Shown: positions 18,077-20,332 of the stretch, in pieces | Position numbering within the stretch: the first letter of the stretch is position 1 | Layout: each line of letters begins with the position of its first letter | Assembly: GCA_905250885.1 (NCBI GenBank) | Contig: CAJNOQ010003412.1 | Location: forward strand, 1-20,332 | DNA length: 20,332 nucleotides | Reading direction: 5' to 3' | Source: Didymodactylos carnosus | Lineage: Eukaryota > Rotifera > Eurotatoria > Philodinida > Philodinidae | Translations under genes and position numbers: made by a program | Notes under the pieces: generated by a model | Seen by the model: only the letters and a program-made list of their open reading frames with translations | Database searches by the model: none | Told to the model about the DNA's origin: nothing

Positions 18077-18352
18077 TCGATGAGTCTTGTATTATTGTCA
18101 AACAACTTCAAAACTCCCCGATGTATATCTATATTGATATCAAAAGACTTGAACATTATTTTTCATGTAAAATAAGTCATTCTTATAACTAAGAACAACA
18201 AATAAACTTATTCATGAAAATGTATCGTACTCTTTTTCAGCCTACTTAAATGAATTAGCGGAGAACTATTCTTTATCATCAAAGAAGAAATTATTTGTAC
18301 TTAAGAGCGCCTTCGCCAGAACACTGAACTAAATACTATTGCCATTCGAAAG
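18077..18352. other. 3' flank of the large gene
   Basis: AT-rich, no gene. It contains a candidate polyadenylation signal (18201-18206) and then anonymous sequence up to the fold-back element at 18353. Confidence 0.5.
18201..18206 (+). terminator. Candidate polyadenylation signal AATAAA
   Basis: A canonical AATAAA lies 125 bases after the stop codon at 18074-18076, in acaacaaataaacttatt, followed by a T-rich stretch near 18232-18238 (tctttttc). Distance and context suit the end of the large gene's transcript. Short AT-rich signals also occur by chance. Confidence 0.5.
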
Positions 18353-19117
18353 AGCATTCAAAATGACTACCAACCCTGCAATAACTCTTTCTGAAAGTGT
18401 TTTGTTAAGAGTTTAAGGACAAAATATTACGTTGGACATCACCGATTGATCGGAAAATCGTAAATTTTTACTTGTCTTTGTATTTTTGATTTTCTCAAAA
18501 CCTATCAAACTTCTATCATTTGTTCATGGCTCATTCGATAGAGCGATGTTTAGTATTTAGGCATAATAATATGTTTAACTATTATTGTGTTATGCACGAC
18601 AAGTCTTGTATGTCTAAATCATTGACATTTGCATTAAATTTTAGAAAAGTTGAAATTGATAAAATCTATACCTATCTCTAGTATTTAATTTGAAAGTACA
18701 TCGTGCTCGTGTTTTAAAATTTCCTATTATACATGAATTGATGCAGAGTTGTCTGCTCTACAAAATGAAGCAAAATTTGTTTTGGGATTGCCATATGTAT
18801 GATCTTTGTTTAAAAATACTGAAAAAAGCACTTATTTCAAAATATGAAATCTTTTAGTTTTCTATTATTTTATTTAGTCGTGGATAGTTAAACATATCAT
18901 TATGTTTAAATACATATTCTTATAGGTTAAATGAATGAGCCATGAACAAATGCTAGAAGTTTGATAGGTTTCGAGAAAATCAAAAACTACTAAGATAAGC
19001 AAAAATTCACGGTTTTCCGATCAATCGGCGGTGTCCAACGTAATATTTTGTCCTTAAACTCTTAACAAGACACTTTCAGAAAGACTTATTGCAGGGTTGG
19101 TAGTCATTTTGAATGGC
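18353..19117. mobile_element. Fold-back element with about 183-bp inverted arms
   Basis: Left arm 18353-18535 begins gcattcaaaatgactacc. Right arm 18935-19117 ends ggtagtcattttgaat. The arms keep matching blocks such as aagagtttaaggacaaaata and gttcatggctcatt with their complements, with scattered substitutions. The interior of about 400 bp is AT-rich without an open frame. It is non-autonomous; no target-site duplication was identified. It lies about 275 bases past the large gene's stop. Confidence 0.8.
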
Positions 19118-19354
19118 ATGTGAAGAATTAGAAAATAGAATTTGCCGGCGGACAGTCTCCTAGTATTTACTATCCATTTCAAATTAAAAGAAACAGTCAG
19201 TGTTGGTCGAATATTTCGAGAACGGTAATAGCTAGAGACCCGCGGCTTTTTTTGTTAGATAGCCCTATATGGGGCAAGTAAATCTCATAGCAGGAACAAA
19301 AATTTTGGAACCTGCCCTCCCCCATTTTTTTGATCTTTTTGAAAGAAATCAAAA
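19118..19354. other. Spacer, possibly the outer end of the following transposon
   Basis: No gene. The sequence cagtgttggtcgaatatttc at about 19197 resembles the CAGTG-type termini of many Tc1/mariner elements, so the element at 19355 may really begin here. The matching right end would lie beyond the window, so this cannot be tested. Confidence 0.35.
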
Positions 19355-19496
19355 ATTTGGGGTGTTAAAAAGAGAAGTTTTGACCGCTGATTATCGCAAC
19401 CAATAGTCCACACTATTCTCTTCTTTCAAAAAGAAAACGCACCCTTCTACGATGTTCTGTTAAAAACGCTATCATTTTGCACAAAAGCCCTAAAAA
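19355..19496 (+). repeat. Left terminal inverted repeat (at least 142 bp)
   Basis: Begins atttggggtgttaaaaag and ends agccctaaaaa. Reverse-complement partner at 20191-20332. The transposase fragment starts at its inner edge. Confidence 0.85.
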
Positions 19497-19991
19497 CCAC
19501 CAAAGCGAGCATGGCGAAAATCGGAACTACAGCTTTGGCTCACTAACCGAGGACTTTCATTCGATGCAGCTTGTACGAAAGCCGAACTACTCCTGTTAGC
19601 GTTTCAAAATCTTCCGCCCAAGAAGTATCTGACTAATGTCGCAGCTGCTGAATCCAACGTCAAAATCGTTCGTCTTCCAGTCAAACATTGTGTGCTAAAC
19701 CCAATCGAGCTATGTTGGTCACAATTAAAAAGTTATGTTCGCCGAAACAACACCCAATTTCGACTGACCGATATCATCACACTTTCTCAAGAATATATCG
19801 CAGCCCTCGATGATTGCACCGCTTTTATCGCGCATACACGCAAGGCGGAAGAGACTTTTCAGAAAGCTAACAAATATGTGGAGGAAGCTATCAATCCTGA
19901 ACTTATCGATATTGACGAAGAAAAAGAAGACGAAGAAGAAGAATTTTCGATAAACTCTAGTGGCGAAGATGATTCTGAGTCAGGCGAATAA
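19494..19991 (+). pseudogene. DDE transposase, C-terminal third (Tc1/mariner superfamily)
   Basis: The frame is open from 19494, just after an in-frame TAA at 19491-19493, to a stop at 19989-19991, about 165 codons. WRKSELQLWLTNRGLSFD and KAELLLLAF match the segment that lies between the second Asp and the final acidic residue in one group of invertebrate DDE endonucleases. LNPIELCWSQLKSYVRRNN is the final catalytic motif, with the Glu codon at 19707. The DNA-binding domain and the first two catalytic Asp are missing, so it cannot be active. The C-terminus is a very acidic tail (DEEKEDEEEEF). A deletion ending precisely at the inverted repeat is the simplest explanation. Confidence 0.8.
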
Positions 19992-20190
19992 AAAATAAAA
20001 AACTCCTCTCTTGAAAACCAGCCAATAGAAGGTCCCAGTGGGATAAGGAGGTGATCTGAATGAACATCATTTGAGAACTAAAGCGCTCGACAATGTCCCT
20101 GGTAAAACCCCGATGCCTGGAAAGCCAGAAAATACCGTTTGGAACGTTCCCTGAATGATACGGTATGCATTTCCAGGGCAAAATAATAGT

Positions 20191-20332
20191 TTTTTAGGGC
20201 TTTTGTGCAAAATGATGGCGTTTTTAACAGAACATCGTAGAAGGGTGCGTTTTCTTTTTGAAAGAAGAGAATAGTGTGGACTATTGGTTGCGATAATCAG
20301 CGGTCAAAACTTCTCTTTTTAACACCCCAAAT
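20191..20332 (-). repeat. Right terminal inverted repeat (cut by window end)
   Basis: Reverse complement of 19355-19496. Starts tttttagggcttttgtgc and ends aacaccccaaat at the last base of the window. The region between 19992 and 20190 holds no gene; the 74-codon minus-strand frame there is not convincing. Confidence 0.85.

Larger units (their letters stand above)
19355..20332 (+). mobile_element. Internally deleted Tc1/mariner-like transposon (runs off window)
   Basis: 19355-19496 and 20191-20332 are inverted copies of 142 bases with very few mismatches (for example ctatcattttgc against gcaaaatgatgg). The match reaches the last base of the window, so the true repeats are at least this long. 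They enclose only a 3' piece of a transposase frame and about 200 bases of spacer. Such long, near-identical arms suggest a relatively recent, non-autonomous copy. Confidence 0.8.

Overview
The window looks like nuclear DNA of a small, AT-rich animal genome, most likely a bdelloid rotifer. This is an inference and no taxon marker is present. It rests on spliceosomal introns of about 50-80 bp (GT..AG), a bacterial-type gene that carries such introns, and many small fold-back, MULE-like and Tc1/mariner-like remnants. Nothing resembles a bacterial operon.

Left part (1-6500): no intact gene. It is a mosaic of repeats: short direct repeats, 119-bp direct repeats flanking a minus-strand MULE transposase C-terminal fragment (1021-1430), a 198-bp unit present in inverted copies at 1425-1622 and 4514-4711, and three fold-back structures with long inverted arms (3963-4553, 4615-5086, 5653-6362).

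Centre (6552-18076): one very large plus-strand gene of four exons. Its main parts in order are a helical N-terminal region; an intron full of minisatellite; two glycine-rich collagen-like stretches and a charged helical region; a SecA-type ATPase with nearly all its helicase motifs; a TPR unit; a hydrophobic glycine/alanine-rich segment interrupted by a 58-bp intron; a second exon break (80 bp); helical linkers and a possible papain/OTU-like segment; and a C-terminal deaminase-fold domain with HAE and CxxC zinc motifs. The spliced product would be about 3,577 residues if three single-base frame breaks are disregarded. All three breaks go in the same direction and two lie in poly-A runs. There is no other stop codon in about 10.7 kb of coding sequence, so they are either very recent mutations or sequencing errors.

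The layout (export/translocation-like module, linkers, C-terminal nucleic-acid-modifying domain) is that of a polymorphic-toxin or effector-like protein of bacterial or endosymbiont type now in a eukaryotic gene. Its function is unknown: defence against invaders, genome editing, or a decaying acquisition are all possible.

Right part (18077-20332): 3' flank with a polyadenylation signal, a fold-back element with inverted arms of about 183 bp (18353-19117), and an internally deleted Tc1/mariner-like transposon with inverted repeats of at least 142 bp (19355-19496 and 20191-20332, running off the window). It keeps only the C-terminal third of its transposase.
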